In this document: positions 8,364 through 15,314 of the stretch, piece after piece
How the letters are laid out: each line of letters opens with the position of its first letter
Numbering within the stretch: the stretch's first letter is position 1
Source of the DNA: Holophagales bacterium UBA2201
GTDB lineage: Bacteria; Acidobacteriota; Thermoanaerobaculia; UBA2201
NCBI GenBank assembly: GCA_002327305.1
Contig: DCUZ01000052.1
Coordinates: 8,813 to 42,636 of the forward strand
DNA: 33,824 nt
Direction of reading: 5' to 3'
The notes under the pieces: model-generated
The model's input: only the letters and a program-made list of their open reading frames with translations
Database searches by the model: none
Told to the model about the DNA's origin: nothing
Made by a program: the position numbers and the translations under genes

Positions 8364-8409
8364 ACAGGCCGCGCGTCCCGAAAACGGATTCACGCCGAAC
8401 CATCGGGTT

Positions 8410-8480
8410 GGCCGGGTCACCGGTCCGAATGACCGGTTTGATCCTTGCAATAAGGCAAAATGCTGGGCATGGCGCTTACA
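8410..8480 (+). promoter_or_regulatory. Sigma-54 promoter P3, -12 element mutated
   Basis: The operator CGGTC-N5-GACCG is perfect at 8421-8435 and ends 30 bp before the -24 GG at 8466-8467. The core reads GGCATGGCGCTTACA: the -12 dinucleotide is AC (8478-8479) instead of the nearly invariant GC. An eroded right half-site (GGCCG, 8410-8414) is in phase 21 bp upstream of the perfect one. The leader to GTG 8593 is again 102 nt. By position this is the counterpart of P2, but probably weaker. Confidence 0.72.
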
Positions 8481-8592
8481 ACGTTCATAGGGTAGAGCGG
8501 GTCATGGATTCCGGACCGTCTTTAACGCACGAATAGCCCGGATTCCCAAAACAATGGCCGGCCCTGGTCTTCTCGCGGAAAGGGGAATATCT

Positions 8593-11271
8593 GTGAATAT
8601 TTGGTTCCTATCGGCTTTCATGGCCGCCCTCGTTGGCGTGGCACCGTTTCACCCGGCGCTGGCTCAATCCGCGCCTGATCTGGGCACGGCCGGAAACTTC
8701 GCCGTCCTGGCCGGGCCGACGGTGGCCTGTACCGGCGCCGTCATTGACGGTGACGTGGGCGTCGACCTCGGGGGCTCGGTGGGCGCGTGCACGGTCATGG
8801 GAGACATTTACGCGGGAGACTCGATCGCCGTGAAGGCGTACAATGACTTCCTCGTCGCGTATGCCGCGCTCTCTCCCCAGCCGGGTGACGTCTACACGGT
8901 TCAGAATGGCACCCTCGCCGGCTTGACGCTTGCGCCCGGCGTCTACTGGCTCGATGACTCGGTCAAGACGGGTCTGCTGACGCTCGACGGGCTGGGCGAC
9001 CCGGACGCGGTCTGGATCTTCAAGAGCGGCACCAGCTCCCTGATGGGCGCCGGATTCAACGTGGTCATGGCCGGCGGCGGGAACCCATGCGCCAACGGCG
9101 CCCGCGTGTTCTGGTGGTCCGCCCAGGCCGCGGCGCTGACGGATTCGAACTTCATCGGGACCGTGCTCGCGGGGACGGACATCACCGTCATCAACGGGAA
9201 CTTCATCGGGCAGACCCTGGCGACGGGCGCGATCACGCTGACGACCCCCGGCTCGTTCATCTTCTGCGGCAACGTCACCGACTGCACTCCCCCGGGGGTG
9301 TTCGGTCTTCTGTCCCCGCTCAACCACGCCGATGACATGCCCGTCTCGGGCGTGACGCTGGATTGGAACGATTCGGCGGGCGCCAAGACGTACAGGCTGT
9401 ATTTTGGAACCGTCAATCCGCCTCCGCTCTATCATGTCGGGTTGATGGCCAGCCGGTATGATCTGCCGGTCCTGAACCCCAATACATGGTATTTCTGGTC
9501 CGCGACCGCCACGAACGGATGCCTTCCGGATTACTTCCCGGAAGCGTGGTCGTTTTTCACGGGAACGGCCTGCATTCCGCCGGAAGCGCCCCACCTCCAG
9601 AGCCCGCCCTGCGGGGCGGCGGGCGTGCCCGAGTCGGTGACGCTTTCGTGGTATGCGGCGGCGAACGCCGTGTTTTATGAAGTCTGGCTGGGGCTCGATC
9701 CGGGCCATCTCGTTCTGCTCGGCACGACCACCGAGCTCTCCTGGGCGGTGGCCGATCTCCTCGAGGGAACCGAGTATTGCTGGCTCATTACGGCGGTGAA
9801 CGACTGCGGGACGGCCCACAGTGAGACGTGCTGCTTCACCCTGGCGGGAGCGCCCGAGCCGGTGGAGACGCTGCTCTATATTCCGGGGGTGGCCGCCATG
9901 CCGGGTGATCACGCCTCCTGGTGGAAGACGGACGTCCAGCTCATGACCACCAGCGATCGGGACGCCGCCTACAGCATCACCTTCATTCCGGCCGACACCG
10001 ACGGAACCCAATCCCCGCATGTCATCTCGGGCACTCTGGGCGCCGGCCGGGTGGAGCGGTACCAAAACATCGTCCATGACGCGTTCGGGCTCTCGGAATC
10101 CTTCGGCTTCCTGCGCATCGTCTCCGATCAGCTCCTCATCGCGGTGGCGCGCACCTACCACGACACCGATGATGGCACCTACGGGCAGGGCATCCTGGGC
10201 TACAGGGTGGATCCCGTGCTCGGCCTCAGCGATATCCGCCATCTGGTCCGCCGGGGCGAGGTGGGGTACCTGATCCATCCCATCTTCGGGACGGCCTACC
10301 GCAGCAATGTCGGTTTCATGGAGGTCACCGGGAAGGCCGTGGACGTGGAAGTCACCCTGTTCAGCCACCTCGACGAGCCGCTCGGCACCAAGGTCTACCC
10401 CCTGTTCCCCCTGGGATTCCAACAGGTGAGCGGCATTTTCGAGGACATGGGGGTGGAGGGCGACCACTTGGCGGCCCGGGCCGAGGTGTGCATCACCGGC
10501 GAGGGCACGGTCCTGGCCTATGCCTCCATCACCGACAACACCACGAACGATTCGATCTTCACCGTGGGAGAGAAGTTCCTCGAAACTTTCTCCGAGACGC
10601 AGCGGACCCTGGCGGCCGCGGCGCACACCCATGGCGCCAACAACTCGTTCTGGCGTTCCGATGTGAGGGTCCTCAACCCCCACGCGGGCAGCGCCAATAT
10701 CACCTACACCTACCGGCCCGCGGACGGAGCGGCCATCACCAGGACCCTGGCGGTCCCCGCGATGAACATCCTCTACACGAACGACGTGCTTTCCCAGATA
10801 TTCGGCATCATCGGCGACACCGACGGTAGTCTGGATGTTGAGTCCGACTCCCCGCTGATGCTCTCCAGCCGCATCTACACGGACGCCCATGTGGGCGGAA
10901 CCTACGGGCAGCAGATCCTCAGCTATCGGCCCGACCAGGGGATCGTCAACCATCACAAGGGGATCGTCCTGGGCCTGAGGGACAACGGGAATTACCGCAC
11001 CAACCTGGGGATGACCGAGATCGCCGGCGGCACCCTGACCGTCCTCGTCCAGCTTTATGACACGACGGGCGTCTTCATTGCGGAACGCTCCGTTAATCTG
11101 GCCCCCTACCAACACATGCAATGGAACAACGTCTTCCTGCAATGGGACCTTAGTGGAACCTTCGAGGCGTATGCGGTGGTCCGGGGCGTGGCGGGCGGGG
11201 GCCGCGTGGCGGCCTACGCCTCCGTCGTGGACAACCGGACGAACGACGCCGTCTACATCCCGGCGCAATAG
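8593..11271 (+). CDS. DUF3494 ice-binding-like surface protein, long paralogue B
   Basis: An 892-aa secreted paralogue of the protein at 5634-8315 with the same order: signal peptide (ending HPALAQ), DUF3494 domain, two Cys-bearing fibronectin-III-like modules, two copies of the W(K/R)(T/S)DV...TYGQ...DNxTND beta repeat, and the shared C-terminus YIPAQ. The DUF3494 part is 2-3 residues shorter at GTSSLMG. I choose GTG 8593, which aligns exactly with the ATG of the paralogue and has GAAAGGGG upstream. The upstream in-frame ATG 8554 has no ribosome site. A short separate frame in the leader (ATG 8504 to TAG 8536) shows the leader itself is not translated as an extension. The GTG start and defective -12 box suggest lower expression than paralogue A. 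Confidence 0.9.
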   Translation: MNIWFLSAFMAALVGVAPFHPALAQSAPDLGTAGNFAVLAGPTVACTGAVIDGDVGVDLGGSVGACTVMGDIYAGDSIAVKAYNDFLVAYAALSPQPGDVYTVQNGTLAGLTLAPGVYWLDDSVKTGLLTLDGLGDPDAVWIFKSGTSSLMGAGFNVVMAGGGNPCANGARVFWWSAQAAALTDSNFIGTVLAGTDITVINGNFIGQTLATGAITLTTPGSFIFCGNVTDCTPPGVFGLLSPLNHADDMPVSGVTLDWNDSAGAKTYRLYFGTVNPPPLYHVGLMASRYDLPVLNPNTWYFWSATATNGCLPDYFPEAWSFFTGTACIPPEAPHLQSPPCGAAGVPESVTLSWYAAANAVFYEVWLGLDPGHLVLLGTTTELSWAVADLLEGTEYCWLITAVNDCGTAHSETCCFTLAGAPEPVETLLYIPGVAAMPGDHASWWKTDVQLMTTSDRDAAYSITFIPADTDGTQSPHVISGTLGAGRVERYQNIVHDAFGLSESFGFLRIVSDQLLIAVARTYHDTDDGTYGQGILGYRVDPVLGLSDIRHLVRRGEVGYLIHPIFGTAYRSNVGFMEVTGKAVDVEVTLFSHLDEPLGTKVYPLFPLGFQQVSGIFEDMGVEGDHLAARAEVCITGEGTVLAYASITDNTTNDSIFTVGEKFLETFSETQRTLAAAAHTHGANNSFWRSDVRVLNPHAGSANITYTYRPADGAAITRTLAVPAMNILYTNDVLSQIFGIIGDTDGSLDVESDSPLMLSSRIYTDAHVGGTYGQQILSYRPDQGIVNHHKGIVLGLRDNGNYRTNLGMTEIAGGTLTVLVQLYDTTGVFIAERSVNLAPYQHMQWNNVFLQWDLSGTFEAYAVVRGVAGGGRVAAYASVVDNRTNDAVYIPAQ

Positions 11272-11290
11272 CCCGGACCGGCGGCAGTAT

Positions 11291-11319
11291 AAAGGGCCTC
11301 CCGCGGGGGAGGCCCTTTT
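11291..11319 (+). terminator. Intrinsic terminator, family copy 3
   Basis: The stem AAAGGGCCTCCC (11291-11302) pairs with GGGAGGCCCTTT (11307-11318) with a GCGG loop and T-tract, 19 bases after the paralogue B stop. It is nearly identical to copy 2. Confidence 0.92.
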
Positions 11320-11383
11320 GCATGCGCGACGAGGCATCACCGGAAGCGTGGACGATCCATCCGGGCATGGGAGTTCCGGCCTG

Positions 11384-11446
11384 CGGCAGGCCCGACCGGC
11401 GGCGTCTTCTGCGCCACCCGGCGAAATCCTGGCGCGGCACTTGCAT
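11384..11446 (+). promoter_or_regulatory. Sigma-54 promoter P4
   Basis: TGGCGCGGCACTTGCAT has GG at 11431-11432 and GC at 11443-11444 with 10-base spacing. The operator is CGGCA-N5-GACCG (11384-11398, 9 of 10 half-site bases), ending 32 bp before the GG. A second copy 21 bp upstream is not convincing. The transcript start near 11456 leaves a 41-nt leader before the ATG at 11497. Confidence 0.75.
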
Positions 11447-11496
11447 AAGAATAAGCGGGCTCCATTCCCAGGGGAGCCGGAAAGGAGAAGAACAAC

Positions 11497-11718
11497 ATGA
11501 AAACGTTTATGGTTTTGGGGATCCTGCTCATCATCGTGGGGATCGCGGCTTTTGTGTTTCAAGGCATCTCGTACACCACGCGGGAGAAGGTGGTGGATAT
11601 CGGACCGATCCATATGTCGGCCGATAAGACGAGGACCCTTCCCATCGGGCCGATCGTGGGCGGCGTTGCCCTCGCGGGCGGCATCGTGCTGCTGGTGGTC
11701 GGACTTAAAAAGGGCTGA
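11497..11718 (+). CDS. Small two-span membrane protein, putative stress protein
   Basis: A 73-aa protein with a hydrophobic segment at about 4-24 and another at about 50-70. Between them is a polar loop containing SYTTREKVVDIGPIHMSADK. Very similar small membrane proteins of unknown function are common beside CsbD and BON genes in environmental bacteria; I cannot give a firm family name. The start at ATG 11497 is well supported by AAAGGAG at 11481-11487. It has its own sigma-54 promoter (P4) and appears monocistronic, ending before a weak hairpin and the next promoter. The topology suggests both termini on the same side of the inner membrane. Function unknown; a membrane-stress role is inferred only from co-regulation with its neighbours. 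Confidence 0.82.
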   Translation: MKTFMVLGILLIIVGIAAFVFQGISYTTREKVVDIGPIHMSADKTRTLPIGPIVGGVALAGGIVLLVVGLKKG

Positions 11719-11726
11719 CGGCGGAC

Positions 11727-11749
11727 GGGCGCTCCCCCCCAGGGAGGCC
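11727..11749 (+). terminator. Weak hairpin, possible degenerate terminator
   Basis: GGGCGCTCCC followed by CCCCA and GGGAGGCC forms an imperfect stem 9 bases after the 73-aa gene. It resembles the family terminator but lacks the T-tract. It is the only hairpin candidate in the 304-bp gap 11719-12022, whose other content is promoter P5. Confidence 0.35.
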
Positions 11750-11859
11750 GACCGTAGGGACGAGGGAAATCAACGGGGCCGGCGCGCCTGGAGATCTACG
11801 CCGGGTCCCGCGGGTGTTTAATCCCTGCCCCGGAGCCGCCCGCCCCGCTTGGCCCCGGA

Positions 11860-11941
11860 AAGTCAATTTGACCTGCCCGCCGGTCCAACTGACCGGTTTT
11901 CCCCCTGCCGGCAGCGGAATTTTCGGGCATCGCGCTTGCAT
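11860..11941 (+). promoter_or_regulatory. Sigma-54 promoter P5 with tandem operator
   Basis: The core GGCATCGCGCTTGCAT has GG at 11926-11927 and GC at 11938-11939 with 10-base spacing. The perfect operator CGGTC-N5-GACCG at 11881-11895 ends 30 bp before the GG. A diverged copy AAGTC-N5-GACCT (7 of 10) lies exactly 21 bp upstream at 11860-11874. The transcript start near 11951 gives a 72-nt leader to ATG 12023. P5 could drive a long stress-gene transcript extending to about 18322. Confidence 0.85.
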
Positions 11942-12022
11942 TAATCAAAGTGTCGGAAAGTTCAACGGTTCCGGTTCGATTCCAGCAGGAAGCCAACCGG
12001 CAAATTCGAAAGGAGCGCCATC

Positions 12023-12169
12023 ATGTTATGGACCATCATCGTCATTCTGCTCATCCTGTGGCTGCTGGGGTTTTTCGCCTTCCATGTCGGCGGCGGCCTC
12101 ATCCACATCCTTCTCGTCATCGCCGTGATCGTGGTCCTGGTGCGCCTTATCCAGGGGCGGCGGCTTTGA
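12023..12169 (+). CDS. lmo0937-family 48-aa membrane mini-protein, copy 1
   Basis: A 48-aa protein beginning MLWTIIVILLILWLLGF, with a central HVGGGLIHILLV stretch and ending RLIQGRRL. This is the pattern of the lmo0937-type (DUF5670) membrane proteins: two short hydrophobic helices around a glycine turn and a basic tail. The start at ATG 12023 follows AAAGGAG (12010-12016). It is the first gene after promoter P5. A second, equally long copy is at 12767-12913. The molecular role is unknown; the family is widely found near stress genes. Confidence 0.88.
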   Translation: MLWTIIVILLILWLLGFFAFHVGGGLIHILLVIAVIVVLVRLIQGRRL

Positions 12170-12213
12170 ACGCGATCAGCGCCGATCATCCCGCCGATGT
12201 CCCGGAGGACCCA

Positions 12214-12504
12214 ATGACCGCCAGGAGGATCGCCTACGAAGAGGCATGCGATGCGGAGCTGTTGCAGTGGAGCACCCAGATCGTCATGCTCAAAGCCAAG
12301 ACGGAGCGGGCCGATCCGGAGATCAGGATGTACTGCCGCAAGGCGCTCGACGCCCTGCAACTCAGCCACGAGAAGGCGGAACGGAAACAGCTGGAGCTGA
12401 AGACCGCCAAGCGGGGGGACTGGGAAGGCTTCAGGGCCGCCATGGACGAGGCCCGCATGCTCATCAGGATCTCCTTCTGCGGCTTGGTTGCCAAGCTGTC
12501 TTGA
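12214..12504 (+). CDS. sll1863-like coiled-coil stress protein
   Basis: A 96-aa, highly charged, helical protein: residues about 8-85 are rich in Ala, Glu, Lys and Leu in heptad-like spacing (EEACDAELLQWSTQIVMLKA onwards), with the W-x(6)-LKAK layout seen in the sll1863 family of small stress-response coiled coils. ATG 12214 is chosen because GGAGG at 12204-12208 lies at ideal distance. An upstream TTG at 12166 overlapping the previous stop is possible but has no ribosome site. It lies between the lmo0937-like mini-protein and a 91-aa secreted candidate. It is probably soluble and oligomeric; function unknown. Confidence 0.8.
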   Translation: MTARRIAYEEACDAELLQWSTQIVMLKAKTERADPEIRMYCRKALDALQLSHEKAERKQLELKTAKRGDWEGFRAAMDEARMLIRISFCGLVAKLS

Positions 12505-12518
12505 AAGGAGGAAGCGCC

Positions 12519-12794
12519 ATGCGAACCCGGTTGGAGTCCGCGCTGCTGTTCGTCCTGGGGCTGATGGGCGTCACCGTCTCCGATGCCGATCCGCCATCCG
12601 ATTCCGCCGTCGACCCGCGCGATCGTTCGACCCCGGGGGGCGACCTCATGCCTTGGGAACTCGCTGAGGCAAGAAAGGCCGGGAACACCTGCGTGATCAT
12701 CAGCTTCGACGGCGGCCCGAACGCTTCGCGCGCCCCCGCATCAACCAGGGATCCAGGAGAAGAACGATGCTCGAACTTATTGCCGTCATCCTGA
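12519..12794 (+). CDS. Unrecognised 91-aa possibly secreted protein
   Basis: ATG 12519 is preceded by an excellent AAAGGAGG (12504-12511). The predicted protein has a hydrophobic N-terminus (LESALLFVLGLMGVTVSDA) that could be a signal peptide, then a polar, Pro/Ser/Asp-rich remainder with two cysteines. I recognise no family. It overlaps the start of the next gene by 28 bases in another frame, so the last nine residues are shared DNA. It may be a real small exported protein or a decayed gene; the strong ribosome site favours translation. Confidence 0.5.
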   Translation: MRTRLESALLFVLGLMGVTVSDADPPSDSAVDPRDRSTPGGDLMPWELAEARKAGNTCVIISFDGGPNASRAPASTRDPGEERCSNLLPSS

Positions 12795-12913
12795 TCGTCC
12801 TGTGGTTGCTGGGTTTCGTGTCCTCGCACACCCTGGGAGGATTCATCCACATTCTCTTGGTCATCGCCGTGGTGGTGATCATTCTGCGGCTCATTCGAGG
12901 GCGGCGCCCGTAA
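12767..12913 (+). CDS. lmo0937-family 48-aa membrane mini-protein, copy 2
   Basis: A 48-aa paralogue of the product of 12023-12169, with the shared core FIHILLVIAV and the same ending RLIxGRR. It starts MLELIAVILIVLWLLGF and carries SSHTLGG in the turn, which is closer to the family norm than copy 1. ATG 12767 has AGGAG at 12755-12759. Two hydrophobic helices and a basic C-terminus suggest an inner-membrane hairpin. Function unknown. After it a 117-bp gap (12914-13030) contains no convincing gene or promoter. Confidence 0.88.
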   Translation: MLELIAVILIVLWLLGFVSSHTLGGFIHILLVIAVVVIILRLIRGRRP

Positions 12914-13030
12914 TGAACAGGGAAATGTCGGGAGGTGCTGCGATGAAACCCCCTTAGATGCCCGAGCCTGATCCCTATCGCTGTTGCATCTGTGGATTAG
13001 CACTTCAAAAAAAAGAAAAGGAGAATCTCT

Positions 13031-13789
13031 ATGAAAATGAAGTATGTCGTGTTCCTTCTGGCGGTGGCCCTGATGGTCGCGGGCTTGCCCATGTACGCCT
13101 CCGACACGGACGACCGCATCGAAGCCTCGGCCAAGGCGACCTATGTGTTCAAGACCTATCTGGCCGACGATGACATCAAGGTCAAGAGCAAGGACGGCCA
13201 TGTCACGCTGTCCGGCACGGTCCTCTACGAATCCCATCTGTCCCTGGCCGAAGAGACCGTGGGGAACCTCCCCGGCGTTAAGAGCGTGGACAACAAGCTG
13301 GACGTCAAGGGCGGGCGCCCCGCCGAAAATTCGGACGCGTGGATCCAGATGAAGGTGAAGACCTCCCTCCTGTTCCACAGGAACGTCAGCGGCACCGGCA
13401 CCGAGGTGGACGTCAAGGACGGCGTGGTGACGCTCCGGGGCGAAGCGGACGACAAGGCCCAGAAACAGCTGACGGGCGAATACGCCAAGGACATCGTGGG
13501 CGTCCGGGACGTCAAAAACGAGATGACCGTGGCCAAAGCCCCGAAGGCCAAGCAGACGATGGGCGAGAAGATCGACGACGCCTCCATCACCACGCAGGTG
13601 AAATTCGCGCTGCTGACCCATACCTCGACCCACGTCATGAGCACGAAGGTCGAAACGCAGAATGGCGTGGTCACGCTCTACGGCAAGGCGACCAGCGGAG
13701 CGGAAAAGGACCTGGTTTCCAAGCTTGTCGGCGACATCAAGGGCGTGGTGGAGGTCAGGAACAAGATCGTCGTCGAACCGTCCAAGTAA
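13031..13789 (+). CDS. Periplasmic protein with three BON domains, OsmY-like
   Basis: A 252-aa protein with a signal peptide (about 1-23, ending MYA) and three BON domains at about 28-92, 101-168 and 179-250. Each shows the family pattern: helix, D-G-x-V-T-L-x-G strand (DGHVTLSG, DGVVTLRG, NGVVTLYG), then a G-V-x-x-V/D-x-N/x-K strand. BON proteins such as OsmY bind lipid or stabilise envelope proteins during osmotic shock; OsmY has two BON domains, so three is longer than usual. AAAAGGAG lies just upstream of ATG 13031. It probably belongs to the stress-gene train starting at P5. Confidence 0.93.
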   Translation: MKMKYVVFLLAVALMVAGLPMYASDTDDRIEASAKATYVFKTYLADDDIKVKSKDGHVTLSGTVLYESHLSLAEETVGNLPGVKSVDNKLDVKGGRPAENSDAWIQMKVKTSLLFHRNVSGTGTEVDVKDGVVTLRGEADDKAQKQLTGEYAKDIVGVRDVKNEMTVAKAPKAKQTMGEKIDDASITTQVKFALLTHTSTHVMSTKVETQNGVVTLYGKATSGAEKDLVSKLVGDIKGVVEVRNKIVVEPSK

Positions 13790-13883
13790 CTCCGCGCCAG
13801 CGGCTCCTCTCGGGGATCCGTGCTTCAGCCCACACCGGTGAATGCACGGGTTCTCGAGAGCAATCACGGAAGGAGAACGCATT

Positions 13884-14555
13884 ATGAGAACGAGGAATCA
13901 TTCCGTACATCCCGGCATCCACCCCGCGACGCTCAATGTCCTGTGGCTGGGCGTCGGCATTCTGGTCCTGGTGGCCTGCGCAAGCACCGGCATGCAACGG
14001 TCCGCCAAATCCACGGCGTCCATGCAGACGGTGGACAGCGACATCAAACAGGCCCTCCTGCAGGTGGACGTCACGAACGCCTCCCTGGAGAACCTCATCC
14101 GGCCGGGCCAGCTTGACGCCAAGAAAGCCTTCGACCACTATTCCGGCAACGTCGCCAAAATGGAGGGCAAGGGCCAGCTGCTGGTGAAGCACATCGATGA
14201 AATGAGCGCACGGCGCCTGGATTACTTCGCGGAATGGGAGAAGCAGGGAAACACCTACGCCAACGCGGAAATCCGGGAGCTGAGTGAACAGCGGCGCGCC
14301 GACCTGAGCGCGATCTTCGCGGAGATCCCCGCGGCCAGCGTGGGCGTCAAGGGTGCGCTCAACACCTACCTGTCCGACATCAGGGAGATCCAGAAGTACC
14401 TATCGAACGACCTCACGTCCAAAGGCATCGAGTCCATCACGCCGACCGCCCAAAAGGCCGTCGATGACGGCGCCGAACTGAAGGAAACCGTCAAGCCCGT
14501 GGTGGCCGCGATCGAACGCGCCCGGGCCGAAACGGTCCAGGGAGGCGCCCAATGA
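13884..14555 (+). CDS. DUF2959-like lipoprotein
   Basis: A 223-aa protein starting at ATG 13884 (GGAAGGAG at 13868-13875); the further-upstream ATG 13842 lacks a ribosome site. A hydrophobic helix ends in LVAC, a lipobox, so it is probably lipidated at the Cys and anchored in the envelope. The rest is almost wholly helical and charged, with heptad-like stretches, similar in layout to DUF2959 proteins. Its stop overlaps the next ATG (ATGA), indicating an operon with the YqjD-like gene. Function unknown; a structural role in the envelope is an inference. Confidence 0.75.
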   Translation: MRTRNHSVHPGIHPATLNVLWLGVGILVLVACASTGMQRSAKSTASMQTVDSDIKQALLQVDVTNASLENLIRPGQLDAKKAFDHYSGNVAKMEGKGQLLVKHIDEMSARRLDYFAEWEKQGNTYANAEIRELSEQRRADLSAIFAEIPAASVGVKGALNTYLSDIREIQKYLSNDLTSKGIESITPTAQKAVDDGAELKETVKPVVAAIERARAETVQGGAQ

Positions 14556-14878
14556 AGGAGTCCCTCATGACCCATGCAACGACCAGCTCCGAAGACCTGC
14601 ACAGTGCCATGTCCCTGCTCAACGACGCCGCCCAGAAGAAGCGCGACGAGGTGCGGGACCTGCTCGGCGGGAAGTACGCCGACCTGCGCGCCGTCCTGGA
14701 CGAAGCCGCCCACGCATCCGCCGGCTGGATCAAGCACGCGGGGGAGGCGGTCACCGGGTCCGCCCGGAAGGCCGCCTCGACCGTCAACGATTCGGTCCAC
14801 GAGAACCCCTGGCCCTACATCGGGGGTGCGGCGTTGGGCGCCCTGATCCTTGGGTTCATGATGGGGCGGCGGCGCTAA
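14552..14878 (+). CDS. DUF883/YqjD-ElaB-like membrane-anchored protein
   Basis: A helical N-terminus of about 75 residues is followed by ENPWPYIGGAALGALILGFMMGRRR, the hallmark C-terminal anchor of the DUF883 (ElaB/YqjD/YgaM) family. These proteins tether ribosomes to the inner membrane in stationary phase in E. coli. Two starts are credible: ATG 14552, overlapping the previous stop and preceded by GGAGG, or ATG 14567, preceded by AAGGAG at 14555-14560. The shorter form would have 103 aa. It is followed immediately by a YqjE-like membrane gene, as in the E. coli yqjCDE order. Confidence 0.88.
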   Translation: MKESLMTHATTSSEDLHSAMSLLNDAAQKKRDEVRDLLGGKYADLRAVLDEAAHASAGWIKHAGEAVTGSARKAASTVNDSVHENPWPYIGGAALGALILGFMMGRRR

Positions 14879-14890
14879 AGGGGTTCAGCC

Positions 14891-15259
14891 GTGGGGTTCC
14901 TGTGCGGGCTCCTCTCCACGCTTTTCGGCGGTTGGTCCAACCGCCTGATGGGGAGCTTGGAGGCGGAGGCGGCCGTCCTCTATGTGGGCGGAGTCCGGAA
15001 GGCGCGCGAGGCCTTCATCGCCCTCCTGATCGCCGGCCTGTTCCTGCTGCTGCTGATGATCGGCTTCCTGCTCGTTCACGTCGCGCTCTTCCTGTGGCTG
15101 CCGTGGAGCCTGACGGCCAGGGCGCTCGTGCTGCTGGTTCTCGGCGTGGTCTATTTCGGCAGCGGGTTGGCGGTCGTCATCGCCCTCACCTCCCAGCGCG
15201 CCTGGATGAAGTTCACCAAAGTGGACCGACTCCTGGCCCGCCTGCGGACCAACCGATAG
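14891..15259 (+). CDS. YqjE/DUF1469-like (holin-X type) membrane protein
   Basis: A 122-aa protein beginning at GTG 14891 with AAAGGGG upstream. Two long hydrophobic helices (about 45-70 and 76-102) follow an amphipathic N-terminal region. The size, topology and position directly after the YqjD-like gene match the YqjE/DUF1469 'phage holin family' proteins of the yqjCDE stress operon. The holin label is a database name; there is no sign of phage here. It is probably an inner-membrane partner of the YqjD-like protein. Family assignment rests partly on context. Confidence 0.72.
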   Translation: MGFLCGLLSTLFGGWSNRLMGSLEAEAAVLYVGGVRKAREAFIALLIAGLFLLLLMIGFLLVHVALFLWLPWSLTARALVLLVLGVVYFGSGLAVVIALTSQRAWMKFTKVDRLLARLRTNR

Positions 15260-15314
15260 CCCGGGCCCCAACGCCACGGCCATTGATCGTCGTTTCAAGG
15301 AAAGGAGAATCCTT

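Larger units (their letters stand above)
5441..11319 (+). repeat. Tandem duplication of a promoter-gene-terminator cassette
   Basis: Two consecutive units (about 5441-8363 and 8400-11319) each contain the same operator, sigma-54 core, 102-nt leader, large DUF3494-family gene and 12-bp-stem terminator. They align throughout with high identity by eye, including the non-coding parts. The relic at 3891-4133 and the diverged unit beginning at 4171 look like older members of the same array. The whole cassette, not only the coding region, has been the unit of duplication. Confidence 0.82.

Noticed and set aside
8608..11613. 1001-aa open frame antisense to DUF3494 paralogue B
   Set aside because: It mirrors a verified gene in a high-GC codon pattern; its product is low-complexity Gly/Arg/Val/Asp with no signal, motif or ribosome site. 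Similar antisense frames lie opposite the other paralogues.
12971..12990. TTGCAT upstream of the triple-BON gene as a sigma-54 -12 box
   Set aside because: The bases 12 upstream (12974-12975) are CC, not GG, and no CGGTC-N5-GACCG operator precedes it.
14891..15259. Phage origin for the 'holin-like' gene
   Set aside because: No other phage gene, integrase or attachment site is present; gene order matches the cellular yqjD-yqjE pair.
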